A stretch of DNA of 64,000 bases from Fomes fomentarius. Lineage: Eukaryota; Basidiomycota; Agaricomycetes; Polyporales; Polyporaceae. Of the stretch, positions 47,893-60,728 are shown piece after piece. A program made the translations under genes and the position numbers. The notes under the pieces are model-generated. The model was not told the DNA's origin and searched no databases. It saw only the letters and a list, made by a program, of their open reading frames with translations. How positions within the stretch are numbered: position 1 is the stretch's first letter; each line of letters begins with the position of its first letter. Location: positions 4,526,001-4,590,000 of the forward strand of contig JABYQN010000001.1 in the NCBI GenBank assembly GCA_022606135.1. The letters run 5' to 3'.

Positions 47893-48794
47893 GGTGTGCG
47901 GTTAAAGCGCGATTTCACGCATCGAGACGGCCCATGCGTTAGGCATTGTCTTCGGGCCCGGCCCTGATGTTCAACCGCTCTTGTGGATGTCACAACGGCC
48001 CTTGCCACTTAAGTGCGTTGAAGGGTCCGGCTAGCATGCTGACGTTGTGGTGGGGGAGTTTTGCAAAGGAGCACCCAAAAGAAACGTTGACCGAAGACTG
48101 TCCGACACTTGTATATTAGGCCGCGACGACTCGTTATTCATGCAGACGAGAGTTAGTATGACTGCTGGGTGCAGGCGCGCGCCCACCGAAGGAACCGCGG
48201 CAACACCCGCGCCGGCAATCCCCAAAAAGGAACATGAACCATACTCTGGTCGGCTATGAGTTGTCCACAGCCTCCATCTGAGTCATTACAGACAGATCTA
48301 TTTAGCTAGAGAAAAGGCTTTCTGTTGTTCAATCACTATTGTCGACCCGTTTAGGTAAGCTTTTTCACAAAACACTCTTTGTCCACCAGCGGATCAACCC
48401 ACCTTGTGTGGACGTTGGCAACACGGTGGCGCAGATCGACATCTCTATCCTCGTCTCGGTGCAAGCATCAAGTCGCTTTCTGGCCGCAGGCTCCCTAGGT
48501 TCGTCGCTAATCATTACCTGTTCATCATGGCCCCATTTTGGTATCACGGCAATGACAAGTCTAATCAAAGATTAGAGCAAGCTAACGTGTCGTCCGCAGT
48601 GGGGAATATCAACCTCCAGACCGCGGAGGTGCTCGACAGTGCTCTAGCGAACACACGGTTCATCCGGGAAGCGGCCTCAGGCTGACAGCCGGCGAGCTGT
48701 GTGCTCGTGCTAAAAACCAAGACCCAGAAATCGCATACATACAACTCTCTCGTCAAGGCCTTATCTCCGGACCTCAGACGAAGCACGAAAGGAC
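47893..48794. other. Upstream region of the FunK1 gene
   Basis: The kinase start is set at 48795, but short frames between 48520 and 48790 could contain 5' exons: a frame reading SDEARKDMMEDC runs into the kinase frame, and 48588-48685 has a plausible helical segment. I could not fix their splice sites. Confidence 0.35.
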
Positions 48795-51708
48795 ATGATG
48801 GAAGACTGCATCGATACTACCATCTCTATGACGCCTCTCCAGTTCCAGGAGTACATACCTGTCCCCGACGATTTTGAAACGGTCTACCCGCAGGACAGGA
48901 TTAAGGAGATCGCCGAAATGTTCAAGGCGTATTTCGCGTTGGTTATGCAGGAGCAGGACGATGTGAAGGATAAGAAAGGCACACCGCTCGAGAAGATTGT
49001 CTCGGATATATGGGTACGTTTACTGTCCACGCGGTGGTCAACGTCTACTAAACTCTGACATCCAGGTAGAGATGAACAACACCTTCTCCCTCTTCCCTGG
49101 TTATATCTTCCACCTGTCCGAGAGCACAGAACCTGGTGACTCGAAGGGGTACAAGATTGACGCGACCCTCATATCAGATCAAGACCGCGACCTGATCACC
49201 GTCAATGTCCCAAACTGGTTTTTACAGCGACTGCCCATGGAATTCAAGCGCGGAGGTACCGAGAACGATCCCTTCGATGACCGCGGAGATCATGTCATAG
49301 ATCCCGCAACACCCAAACGTCGACATGTTCGCGGACAGATAATGTCCTACTCGCAACACGTCTTTGTGTACCAACATCGTGCTTGGTTGTTCCAGATTCT
49401 CATCAATGGTGAACACTTCCGTATGCTCCGCTGGGATCGTTCTGGCGTCATCGTCACTGATGCGATTGACTACGTCAATGATATCGCTGGCACGCGTCTT
49501 CTCCTCGAGTTTCTTCACGGGTTCATCCGTCTCAGCGACCGGGCCCAAGGTCTCGACCCCACCGCTGTTCGATTGGCGAAGGATTCTTGTGCATGGAACC
49601 GAATGCAAACTCTCGCGTTCTCAAACCTCCATGATGTCCACTACAAGGAACGCGTGTTCCCCGCCCCTGAGCTCCCTTCCAACTTCACAAAGCCCACGCG
49701 CGACCCTCCGGAATCATCTCTGTTCAACGATAATCTCCTTCATCCCGATCCCTGCACCCCATGTGATCCAGCTGTCTGCCACCGCTCCTCTGCCTTCCGG
49801 CTAGAGACTCCCGTATGGACGTACGTGCGCAAGTTGTTCTACGCATCACTGCAAGATAATTTCCCCCGGTACCAGCTCACTGTTGGTGGACGTAAGTACC
49901 TCGTGGGGAAACCTATTTTCCAAGCCAACGGGATGGTCAGTCGCGCAACTCGAGGGTACATCGCACTAGACTGGACCGCGCAACGCTTCGTCTTCCTGAA
50001 AGACGCATGGCGGCCCTTCTACGCCGACCTTACCAGAGAAGGTGACGTGTTAGACCGGCTCAACAAGGCGAGCGTACCCCATGTCCCCACTCTTATTGGC
50101 CACGAGGATGTGTGTCAGGAAGATGGCCAGGAGCAGGAGACAGAGACGTCTAAGTACGCGCCTGACGCGCCACAAGAGCTTAGGAAGATCGTTGCTCGGA
50201 CGTCGACTACCACTACAGCTGGCAAGCGAATCATCGAACACAAACGACCTACTGTCGCCCTTCCGGGAAGACGTCCTGCAACGTCGACGACAAGTTCCCG
50301 TCAGGGGTCTTCCTCGCTCCAGGTCAAAGCCTCATCCATTTCCGCATCCGACGCTGGTCCATCCATACCACAGTCTAACAACCAGCAAGGCTCGCGTGGA
50401 ACCAAGCGTACCGCAAGGGATGCGGAGATAGAGCAGCGATTCGTGCAGGGATCAGGTCTTCGCCATCTTCGCCATTACCGCATCGTCGTGGCGGAGGTGT
50501 GTCTGCCATCCACAGCATTCGACACTGGCGGACAGTGGGTGAATGTCATTTTGTGCTGTCTCAAAGGTGAGTCCAATCATGATGAAGTCTTGTCATCGCC
50601 CTGAGCCGAAGCATTGTGTCGCAGCCCATCGAGCAGCGTATGAGAAGTGCAGCACCATACACCGCGACATCAGTGTCGGCAACATTCTCATCCTCCCTGT
50701 CGTCTACACTCTGAAGGATGGAAGAAAGGTCGTCTTCTTCACTGGCGTGCTCGGCGACTGGGAGCTCGCTAAGGACGTTACGGTTCGAGGGGCACGTCAA
50801 CCGGAGCGGACGGTGAGTTCACCAGCACCCAATCTGACTAACCACTGACTGTTTGACGACACGTCATTCAGGCTACCTGGCAATTCATGTCAGTTCGTTG
50901 TGCCAGCGATACAAGCCTCGAGGTGGAAATCGCCGACGAGATCGAGTCTTTCTGTCATGTCACCCTTTACAACGCCGTCCGATTTCTCCTTCATAACATC
51001 CACAACATCTGTCCCTTCATCAAGAGTTACTTCGACGACGCTGAACTGGATGGTCTCGACAACCATGTCGCACCGCATATGAAGAGAGAGGCCATCGAGA
51101 AAGGCCGTATCATCATCGTCAAGACCGAGCTCGTCTTCACCATGCCTGGTGGATCCACTGCCGGTCATCCCATCAACGACCTCTTCAAGCAGCTCTTCAC
51201 GCTCCTCCAAGCCCGCTACCGCGTCTTGGACTGGAAGGCCGCTCAGGAGGCCGCTGCAAAGACATCCCAGGCGGCACAAGATACACTTCGCAAGGACGCG
51301 TCCTGCATGTCGATGAACGCCGTTCTTGAATCCGTTCAAAACGAGGACGATGACATCGCCGCAGAGGATGACGAGTTGACACTGCCTCTCAACTTGTCCA
51401 GTCAGACGGCGACGGTCCTTGCCCCGCCGTCCCCACAGGATACCGCCAGGGCAGGCGCCCTGGACACCCATCGCGAAGTCATCAGGATCTTCCAGAACTG
51501 GGTGTATCAGGATGGCATATGGCCGACGAACGACAAGGTCGCCGACCGCTTACATGGATATCGTCCCGCAGCTCGTGTCTCTCCGAGCGTCAGTACCAAA
51601 CTGGCCAAACAGGCTAAGACTATGCCTGTAGGCTCAAGCGGACGTGATCAAGCAAAGGGGAAGAGTCGTCGTCGTAAGGGCGGTGTAGTGGCAAAGCCGG
51701 CTACTTAG
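48795..51708 (+). CDS. FunK1-type protein kinase, apparently intact
   Basis: Four exons, 48795-49013, 49066-50566, 50625-50812 and 50872-51708, encode 914 aa from this start. The 5' end may extend further. N-terminal segment MTPLQFQEYIPVP, then HRAWLFQILINGEHFRMLRW (about 195) with RWDRSG, VGKPIFQANGMVSRATRGYI and FVFLKDAWRPF (about 350-380), and a long Ser/Thr linker. The C-lobe has HYRIVVAEVCLP, the catalytic loop TIHRDISVGNIL, GVLGDWELAKD in the DFG position, and ATWQFMSVR. HPINDLFKQLF and LQARYRV follow, and the tail is basic (KGKSRRRKGG). FunK1 is a fungus-specific expanded kinase family of unknown substrates, especially numerous in multicellular basidiomycetes. The conserved HRD Asp suggests activity. 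Two broken relatives lie at 8447-9985 and 20415-22420. Confidence 0.9.
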
Positions 51709-52142
51709 TAACTACTACTACTTGTACTCTTTCGCTCCAGTGTGTTCCTGCTTCGCTCCAGTTGTCTCTGCAACATGCACATTCACCCTATTGTTGGCTG
51801 ACTGATGGGAATACATGAGGCCTACAGTACTAGTGTCAGCGTAAATTCTTCAGTGCTATAGTGAGGATTACCAGGGAGTACCCAGCCAGAGCGATTTGTA
51901 AACACGGATTATTCCCTGTTCGTGTTTGCAGGCCACCTCAGGTGCCAGTGTCCATGCTGTTCTACAGCCCTGCGTGTTGGAGTTTGTACACCGATGTCTG
52001 GGGGCGAGTAAGTACGTGTACACTTTCGATTGCTCCAACAGTGCGAAGGATCGGGACTGGAGGTATCCGAGCCAATCCGCATGGTATGCACACGAGGCGG
52101 CCCGTTTTCCACCTCTATGTGCATGTCTTCAGCAGTGGCAGC
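51709..52142. other. 3' flank of the FunK1 gene
   Basis: No gene seen. The sequence ends at the left terminal repeat of a mobile-element-like sequence. Confidence 0.35.
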
Positions 52143-52544
52143 CACGACGGGCAAAGCCCCATAACCGGACACTAGAAATGTCTGGGTAATGATGACAATG
52201 AATGTGGACATTTCAGACACCGGAAACAAGTTGCCCTTTCCCAGGGAGCTGACCTTTTTGGAACCTTTCCGATGTCCAGAAAGTTCACAGTCATCGTCAT
52301 CATTACCAGGAAAAAAATATCTTCAGTGAATGCTGCCTTTATCACGCCTTTCAGTCCGCAACTTATGACAATGAAAATTCTACATTTCCGAGTGCAAGGA
52401 ACTTGAAGTATTCGAAAATGTCCAAAAATAGGTCACATTCTCGAGGACTAGATACAGTGTACAGGATATTTATGCGAAAGGTCTCACTAGGGGAGAATTA
52501 ACCAGACATTTCTATTGTCCGCTTCTGGGGATTTGCCCATCGTG
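52143..52544. mobile_element. MITE-like element with terminal inverted repeats
   Basis: The left end (52143-52190) and the reverse complement of the right end (52497-52544) match over about 40-45 bases with few differences. Both contain GGGCAAA-CCCC and, a few bases further in, GGACA-TAGAAATGTCTGG. Inside there is a second inverted pair: 52184-52226 (GTAATGATGACAATGA start) and 52268-52312 (ends TCATCGTCATCATTAC). About 400 bases in total and no coding capacity, as expected for a non-autonomous element. A target-site duplication is not obvious. The right end is immediately followed by the dispersed-repeat copy. Confidence 0.7.
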
Positions 52545-52559
52545 AACGTCAGGCTCCGT

Positions 52560-53050
52560 TGATGCGTATCGCGCGCCGCATGTCCAGTGCGCGAGTATTC
52601 GCCGCATTTAGTAATCGAAGCGCGCGCCGACGAGCGCTGTGGCGACTTCGCCTCATACCAGTGATACCACCACGACCCGCCGCCGCCGCCGTGCCATATC
52701 TCCTTTTCTACAGTATTTCTTGGTTTCTGACGACCGTACATACTTGAATCTTTGTACCTATCATACGATGACAATACACAGAGACAGATTTCCCCCAGTA
52801 TTCGACCTTCGACTTTCGCCTCTAGTCCTTCGACTCTCGACTCTCGACTCCCGTCTCTCTCCCCCGATTGCCGACGCTCGATCCTCGTTTCTCAGACTCT
52901 CTGACCGTCTCAGTGCATCTATCGATGCTTCCGACGTCCGGGCATTCCGATTCTATTCTACCTATTCACTCTCCCCAGCTCTCTCTCTCCTCTGTCCCAT
53001 CCGGCTCCCCTTGTGTAGTCACGACCGTACTCTCGCACCTTTCGACCTCG
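52560..53050 (+). repeat. Dispersed repeat, copy 2 (non-coding)
   Basis: This is the counterpart, in opposite orientation, of 10030-11060. Shared blocks are GTATTCGCCGCATTTAG and CGAAGCGCGCGCC (52595-52630), TTTCCCCCAGTAT followed by CTTCGACTTTCG and repeated CGACTCTCGACTC (52790-52855), and CCGTACTCTCGCACC near 53025-53040. It is about half the length of copy 1. No open frame of a transposition protein. Confidence 0.6.
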
Positions 53051-56000
53051 CGCTCACCCAAGTAGTAGGTGTATCAGACAACGGGGATGTGGTAGTTAGT
53101 AGTCACGGTAGCATACGAAGCCGCGGTGAAACAAGGCCGCCTTGTGTGGCAAGTGACCTCAGTGACCAGGAGCCTGTTCATGGAGCAAAACGACACTCCG
53201 TGCCAATTGACGGAAGGTACTATTAGTACCGATCATCACCACCCAGGTTCTTAAGAGTCAGTGTCGTGGGTACTACTCGGTCCACTGCACCCTCAGGCCT
53301 CAGACACGGCTCCGACTCGGAAGAAATACACAAGATAGCAACGCGATAAAAGGATGTAGTAGTGATCATGCTGCCAAATCGCCGAACGGTGAAAGTCAGG
53401 ATCGCACATCGACTAACAGGTGAGCATGTCGGTCAATTGTCGAGATGATATTGCTACCTCCTCACCCGACTTATTTAGTCATATGTGTCAGTGCGGTCCT
53501 TCCGAACGAGCTTGACAGTGTTGCCCAACTGGCAGCAGCACAACAGGCACTTTGTATTTGCCTAATGCAGGATCATCTGTATTGTCTAGGCATGGTCCTA
53601 TTGCTGCACAGTTCGCGAGCGACATGTCCACGTTCCCCGAGGGCACGTCCAAGTCGTGCAAAGCATCGAAGCACTGTCGTGACGGGTGCGTTAGTCCTAT
53701 ATCAATACCAATAATGACCAATGAATCACAGTGTACAAGGTGCCACTTCGAAACGTGAGGCAGACGAATGGCATCCGATACGCCGCTCCCTTCGCATCAT
53801 GATCAGGCAGCGCATCATCTACGTACTAGTAGTACGTACGACCAGGCGTGTCAGCCCAGCGACTAGGCTCGGTGCCCGATGGCCCCTTCGTCGTCGATAA
53901 GAGAATCTGCGTGGCGCGCCGGGCCGGCAACAGCAGCCAGCCTGCAGTGCTGATTGCGCGGTTTCTGTGGTGCGCCGCCGCCGGGCTGTGGGCCCGCGTC
54001 GAAGGCGTGGAGGGGGCTGGGGCTGGGCGTGAGTTACTATATGGCCCTCTCGACGATCCTTCCTGAGCGCATCTTCGCCGCATAGCGGACGCCCACTCCA
54101 TATTCAACGGCGGCGACAGAGGACCGCCGGTGAAAATGGTGAAGTGGTGAGAAACGCCGCGTGCGGAAGGGGCCTGGGCGTGACCGAGCCTCTGAGCAGA
54201 GTCTGTGTGGACCAGCTACGACAGAGCAACGGGTCCAGGCTGAGGGCGAGGGCGCTGAGGGCCGCCAGGCCACAATCCAGAGGGTCAGGACGAGGAAGGA
54301 CGAGAGGACTATTAGGACAAGGACAGAGGCGAGGGCGTCGAGGTAGCGAGGAAGATGTGATGTGTGAACAGAGGATCCGTCTGGTAGCGAAATACACGTT
54401 TTCGAGGATGGTGTGAAAGAAGCTAGCTTCGGCGGCCGCTGTCAATAGCGCTGTCCGGTGGAGAGCCGCCGGGAAGGTTTCCAGCTGAAACTGCAGCTGT
54501 TCAATAGATCACATAGCAGGTGAGAGACTAAGATGTGGAGAGAGTTCGGGAATCACATATGGTGTTCAAGTGGTGCTTTGCCAGTCTGGACTCTGCGGGA
54601 CCGTGATAATTACTTTAATGAAATATACCGAAAAGGTGCGACGGAGCACCAGGTAAACCGTGATAGTTTGAGAGAAGAATAAATGTTTCAATCTGAGTTT
54701 GTGCGGCTGAGAATTTGCCTGGTCGCTCGGCTTCTCTTCGTGTCCATGCGATGCATGCTCTGCGCTATCGTCTGGACAGAGGTAGAACAGAACGTTCGAG
54801 GTGAGACGCACCCCTCAAATTCACAACGTCAGTGACAGATATTCACATCCTCGAGAGAATGCCGCCGAACGTCGCAGAATACGGTGAGGAACGTAATGGG
54901 CCTAATACCGCACCGCATTCTCCTGAGACTTTGTGCGCTATTGCGTCGACGGCGTGCTGTCGACTTTTGGAATCGAGCTTGCTGCGCCTGTACGTGAACT
55001 TGTTCGCATCGTTTTCACCGGCGGCATTTCGTGGCCTCGACCGACGTCATCAGGAACGGGGGGCGGTCGTCGAAAAACCAAGCGAGTTAGACGAATGTTC
55101 AACGCGTTTTTTGTTCGACTGCAATAGAGCACTCTGCCTCACTAAACTTGAAGCACTTTTATCCCAGCGGAGTGCGTGCCAACTCGCTGCAACATTGCGT
55201 AAGGATTATAGCACGAAACTCAAAAAACGGTACACACGGCCTCGGGTTCTTGTCCGGAGATGAAGTCCGCGTCAGACGACACGAATGCGATGTTGCTGCC
55301 ACGGCAGATCCGTTCAGGAGTTTCGAAGGATTTCCGCCGCGAGCCCCACGGACGTCACCCCGATGAGTGTTGAGTACAAGGGGCTGCGACACTCGCGCAC
55401 TGTGATTCCGATGGAGCAGAAGCGGAGGTTGAGAGGTGCCTAGAAAAAGAAAGAACCCTTCGTTCATGACGCTTGCGGCATGTGCCATAAGTAATAGAGT
55501 AGCCGGATTAGTCCCTGCGTGGCGTCCGAGCGGGGCAGTGCACGCCATAGTCTGCAGAGAGGCACTGAGCTTGGCCGACAGAAACCGTGCTATGTGTGAG
55601 CATGTGTGGTGTGATTCTGTGGGAGAGAAGACATCAAATCAGAAATGAAGGGACTCCATGAGGATGGTGCGTACACTTACTACAAGCACGCCTTGTATGG
55701 GTGAACACGCCCGACATCAATCCGCTTTTCCGCCTTTCGGTTTCAATTGCTACCCGTGCTATATGAGTCCACAGGGCCTACTGTTCGTCGCATAGAACGC
55801 TCCAAAGGCCAGCTACCTGCACAAATGCTGAACTGCACCTGGACTCGGAGCTGAGTGCCAGCAGTGGCATTGTGCCACATCATGGTCTGGGTCCAGATGA
55901 GCGTCTGACAGTAGTGTCCTCAAAGAGCACTTGCCAGTGGGGCTTAGATCTGGTGCGTGCTGAGGGTCCACTCTGAGCGTGCTGCCAGTGAGCCGTCGAG

Positions 56001-56951
56001 AATAGTGTGACCCGTTACCTTCCCCAATCGGAAAGAAAAAATCCCAGATCAAAGAATATAAATCTTAAAGGTACTTCTCCGAGTACTTATTTACCGAGTA
56101 AGGCCATCTCGGACGGCGGCGTCTATCGTTACTTGTATCAACCACCATCTCCGGAAGTTGAACGCCCTCAGCAGTTTGGATCTGCAGTGCCTGTATTGCT
56201 CAAAATTCTGTTGACGTACGAGCTCAGCCCCGCAGGTGTGAATCCTGGAACAATTATCAACCGATATCGTTTCCCAAGAACTCTACCTCGACTGAACCTT
56301 TCTCTGCTGATGCTTCGCCGTGGATTCCACGCATATGTCATCCTCCTGAAAGCGAGAATGGATCTTGGCGGCTCTGTGGGCAAACGTGGTAACAGCTTAG
56401 CCATTTGCTCTTACATCCAGGGGCCCGTGATGACGCATCTAGCGCACAAAAACCCCTTGAACCCTTGAACATCCGAGTCTATCGCCCAGGATAAGCCAGA
56501 GGTGGTACGTCGGGTACCCACAGCATGAATCCTTGAGTGACTCGGCCGCCCATGCCCCTCCCGCGACAGGCCGTGCCGAGACGCCGGTGCGCGTCAGAAG
56601 TCAAGATACAATACGCCTCGATCTAGGCGTTCTATGTGCGCCATGTACTGCGGCGCACAGAACCTTGTTAACATGCCCCCGACAGGTCCGCCGAAATGAT
56701 GCTGCTAAGGTGCAGTGCATGCCGACTCCGTGGCTCATCTTCTATCTTCCTCGGCCAACTACATGATGCATGCATGTATCATGCGGCGGCGATGTAACGG
56801 CCAGCCGCCCAGCCGGTTTCGACAAGGAGATTTCTGTGGCACATAGTATATGTAGTCCTCAGCCATTCGTCTCACCCAGGTTCAACCTCCACCCCCGTAC
56901 TCTGCACACTTCCCTGTTCCTGTCGTTCCCGCCTTCGCGCCCTCTTCGACC
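53051..56951. other. 3.9 kb without a recognisable gene
   Basis: Open frames up to about 150 aa occur (for example plus 54832-55263, plus 56007-56468, minus 54104-54445), but none shows a domain and no exon chain was found. 53830-54410 is GC-rich and arginine-coding in several frames, a composition effect. The last 130 bases are the leader of the GT2 gene: TATATG near 56847, then a CT-rich tract just before the start. Confidence 0.45.
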
Positions 56952-59900
56952 ATGGATTACGATGCGTACGACGCTCAACTCCACCACATCTTCAGGCAGG
57001 CGCGTATATCCTTCTACGCTATCACCCGTCTCCCTCTCTCTAACATCGGCATTTAGACCCAAGCAGACGCTTGGTTCAAGCCATCAGAGGAGAACGTCTA
57101 TGCTGGCGTCTGCATCCGTGTGGACAATGGGATGTTCCGTGTCTTTCCATACGAGAACCCCTACCTGGAACCTTTCGTAGCGGCGGTACGCCTGCTCAAT
57201 CCTGTGGTTGCGGTCAAGATTCGCAGTGCGTCTATCAACGTCGCACTGGCTACGGTGTACGTGATGTCCGGCTCATCTCCGGTGCCCCCACTCACCGTCT
57301 GATGCGTCGTCGCACATCTAGCAAGGACGATGCGAATGCTATTTACATAGACCAAAATACTCGCATTCAGGTGCTGGATACTATCTCGTTGCTCGGCACC
57401 GCAGACAAGGAGCAATGCGGTGCGTTCATCGTGAGTGATCATCTATCTGGATGTGTATCGCCGAGGAGTTGAGGATACTCACGTCTTGGCCTTTTTTCCA
57501 GCGCGACGAACGAGTGCTCATAGTCTGGTCACACGACCTGGAGAACATCATCTCAACGTGCCACGACTTCGAGGACAAGCTGATAAAGCTCGTGTGGAAC
57601 CGTCGCTCCGCTCGCATCTCCACCTCATCAATCAACATGGACTCGTCGAATGCCTCATCCGATGCCCATCTCGCCGAGAAGCCTAAGGAAGATGTCGAGA
57701 CAAAGGAGGTGCCCGACCCTTCACCACAGACACGCCCCAAGGACAAGAAGAAGCGTTTCTGGGGTCTCGCATATTGGGTAACGGACAAGCGGGACATTGA
57801 GAAGACCGCAGAAGGTCCCTCCCCAAGGCCGGTCCGCCTTGTGGCTCCCATTTACAACGGGTTGGGAGTGGCGATGTCAATTTGTGAGCTGCGGCTTCCC
57901 CTCATCAGTACCAGGCTTCAACTAACAGTGTATCAGTCTTCATCGCAAGCGGAGTTTCTATCATGGTCGATGAGTCCCTTCTTGACGGCAACTGGTCGCG
58001 GTTTGCCCTCCTGGTCACCACGCCGTTCTTGTTCTGCGTCTCGCTGGTGCGTTCTGCCGACCTTTATTCCATCTTTGTTCCGATCCTAACGGCGATGTGC
58101 AGTTCTTCTGCCTGCAGGTCATCAGCAACGTCTCTTACGTGTGCGTTGACAACACGAGTCCACATGTTCGTGCACTGACACTATCTATACAGGATCGGAC
58201 CAGTGTCGCAGTACCACGAGAACTCCAAGTACTACTCCGCCATACGTCCGGCTCCGAATAAACTTGTCGACTCGAACTTGCCCCACATCACGATCCAGAT
58301 GCCGGTCTACAAGGAGAGCCTGACTGAAACCATGTGAGCGCAACTCTATTATCCTGTTAGAGTTCTATCAGGGCGGGACACTGCAAACGCCGTACACCGC
58401 TCGTATGAGGGCGTTCTAGATTTAGCACCTCGGTGATAAGTTTAGCGTCCAGTCACGGTGTGACAACCCTACCCCGCATTCTCCATGCAACCTACACAAC
58501 ACTGACACAATTCAAACTCATGCAGCGCGCCCTCCGTTTACCATCTCAAGAAAGCAATGCAGACATACGCGCGCCAAGGCGGCACGTCCTCGATCTTCAT
58601 CAACGAAGACGGGATGCAGCTCCTCTCCGAGGAAGAGCGCGAGGCGCGCGTGGCCTTCTACGCGGACCACAACATCGGCTGGGTCGCGCGTCCGCCCCAC
58701 AGCAGTGCCCCCGATGGCTACAAGCGTGCCGGGCGGTTCAAGAAAGCGTCAAACATGAACTACGGCCTCGCGCTGTCGCTCAAGCTCGAGAAGCACCTGA
58801 TGGCGCTCGAGGCGAGCGGAGCGCCCGATAGCTCGGAGGAGCCGCTCGAGGACCGCGCGCTCGAGCTCGCGATCGAGGAGGCGTACGAGGAGAGCGGGCA
58901 GCGGTGGCGGCCCTGGGCGGCGAACGGCAGGTCGATCCGCGTGGGGGAGATCGTCCTGATCGTGGACTCGGACACGGTCGTCCCCGAGGACTGCCTGCGC
59001 GACGCGGCGCGCGAGCTCGCGGAGTGCCCGGACGTCGCGATCATCCAGCACGAGTCGGACGTGATGCAGGTCGCGCACCACTACTTTGAGAACGGCATCG
59101 CGCACTTCACGCGCAGGATCAACAAGTGCATCTCGGTCGGATGCTCGAACGGCGAGGTCGCGCCGTTTGTCGGACACAATGCCTTCCTGAGGTGGTCGGC
59201 GCTGCAGGACGCTGCTTTCGTTGACCCTGCGGATGGGAAGACGAAGATCTGGTCCGAGTCGAACGTGTCCGAGGACTTTGACATGGCGCTCCGCTTGCAG
59301 CTCAGCGGGTACATCATCCGATGGGCGACGTACTCACAGGGTGGGTTCAAGGAGGGTGTGTCGCTGACGTGCGACGATGAATTGAACAGATGGCAAAAGT
59401 ACGCCTATGGTGAGTACTAGTGTCGGTTTCACAATGGAGAGACACGCAAAGACTGACGAGAATCGTTTGTAGGATGTAACGAGCTCATCTTCAACCCTCT
59501 CATCGATTGGTGGCGCCTTGGACCGATTACGAAGCAACTCCGCACTTTCGTCTGGTCTTCTGCACCTGTGCACTACAAGATCAGCATGATGGCCTGTGTG
59601 TACCGTTTGACTCGCACAACAAACGTCCGCTGACTATTTTTTTTTCTCAGACATGTTCTCGTACTGTGAGAACCCCGCTTTCCACGAGTGTAATGACTTA
59701 TTGACCTCCTGCTCTTACACTATAGATGGTCTTGCGGCGTCGTCATTCTTGTCTGTACTGAACTACTTCTTGCTGGGATGGAGCGTCGATGTGAGCATAG
59801 CTATGGCACATCATGATCCATTAGACCAAGTCCTAATGCCGCTCATGCGATAGGTCGACGGCTTCTACGAGCACAGTTTCGAGATTTGGCTGGCCTGTAC

Positions 59901-60728
59901 TGTCGTATTCCCTGGCGCGGGAAATATCGGCTTCACGTTACTCGAGTATCGCCTCGGCCAACGCGATCTCTTCCACTCTTTCATCGAGAACGTCACCTGG
60001 ATTCCATTTTTGTGCGTCTGTCTCTCTACAATGCCCAATGCTGCCCTCACGCTAACGAAATGCCGCGCCCAACAGCTTCTTCTTCTTCGGCGGAATCAGC
60101 ATCCACCTCTCTCAAGCCCTGCTCGCGCACCTCTTCTCGTACAACATCACCTGGGGCGCGACGAAGAAAGAAGTAGAACGGTCCAACTTCTGGCTCGAGG
60201 TCCCCAAGATCCTCAAACGCTTCTGGATCGCCTTCGTCATCAGCCTCGCGTTCTGCGCAATCATGGTCATCCTCACCACCGAGGCCGTGCCCATCGGTTG
60301 GCGCATATTCGGCTGGGACTGGGCCGTTATCGTGCCGCTCGCGTACGTGCTCACTCGTTCTCTCATTTTCGCTCGTTCACGCGCTCACAACATTGATATT
60401 ACCACCCTTGGCCTTGGCCGCTCTCCCCGCTTTTCCCCTTTTTCTTCGCGCACCGTATCACCGACATCGTGACAACCCGGACCCCAACCGCGACTTGGAA
60501 TGAACGATGGCGCAACGTTCCCCCCCTCCCCCTCCCTTCTTGCGAATCGCGGCGTGGACGTGGCTGGGAACCTACAGACTCTTTGCAGGGTGCCATATCG
60601 CCTATCCGGTACGTCGCGGTTTCCGAAAGACAGCGTTTCCATGCCTCGATGTTTACGCCGCTGACCGGATCTCCCGTGAAACTCTATAGATCGTTCTCAA
60701 TCCGTGGCTGATGATCTTCTCGTACTGA
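56952..60728 (+). CDS. Glycosyltransferase family 2 membrane protein (fungal cellulose-synthase-like)
   Basis: Fifteen exons encode about 869 aa: 56952-56999, 57057-57256, 57322-57430, 57502-57883, 57937-58046, 58103-58140, 58193-58333, 58526-59409, 59473-59595, 59651-59665, 59726-59790, 59854-60011, 60076-60342, 60578-60608, 60690-60728. The N-terminal cytosolic part has WFKPSEENVYAGVC and VFPYENPYLEPF. Two membrane segments follow (about residues 245-300), then the GT2 catalytic domain: ITIQMPVYKES, KKASNMNYGLALS, IVDSDTVVPEDC (D-D), APFVGHNAFLRW, SEDFDMALRLQ (third acid), DELNRWQKYAYG. Several membrane spans close the protein. It should polymerise or transfer sugars at the plasma membrane; the product is unknown. 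Intron 1 is either GC-AG (57000-57056) or GT-AG with shifted ends (57004-57066). One exon has only 15 nt. Confidence 0.9.

Noticed and set aside
53830..54410. Arg-rich frames on both strands
   Set aside because: GC-rich composition effect; no start context, introns or motif.
58749..59177. 142-aa minus-strand frame opposite the GT2 catalytic exon
   Set aside because: Antisense shadow of a strongly biased GC-rich coding exon.
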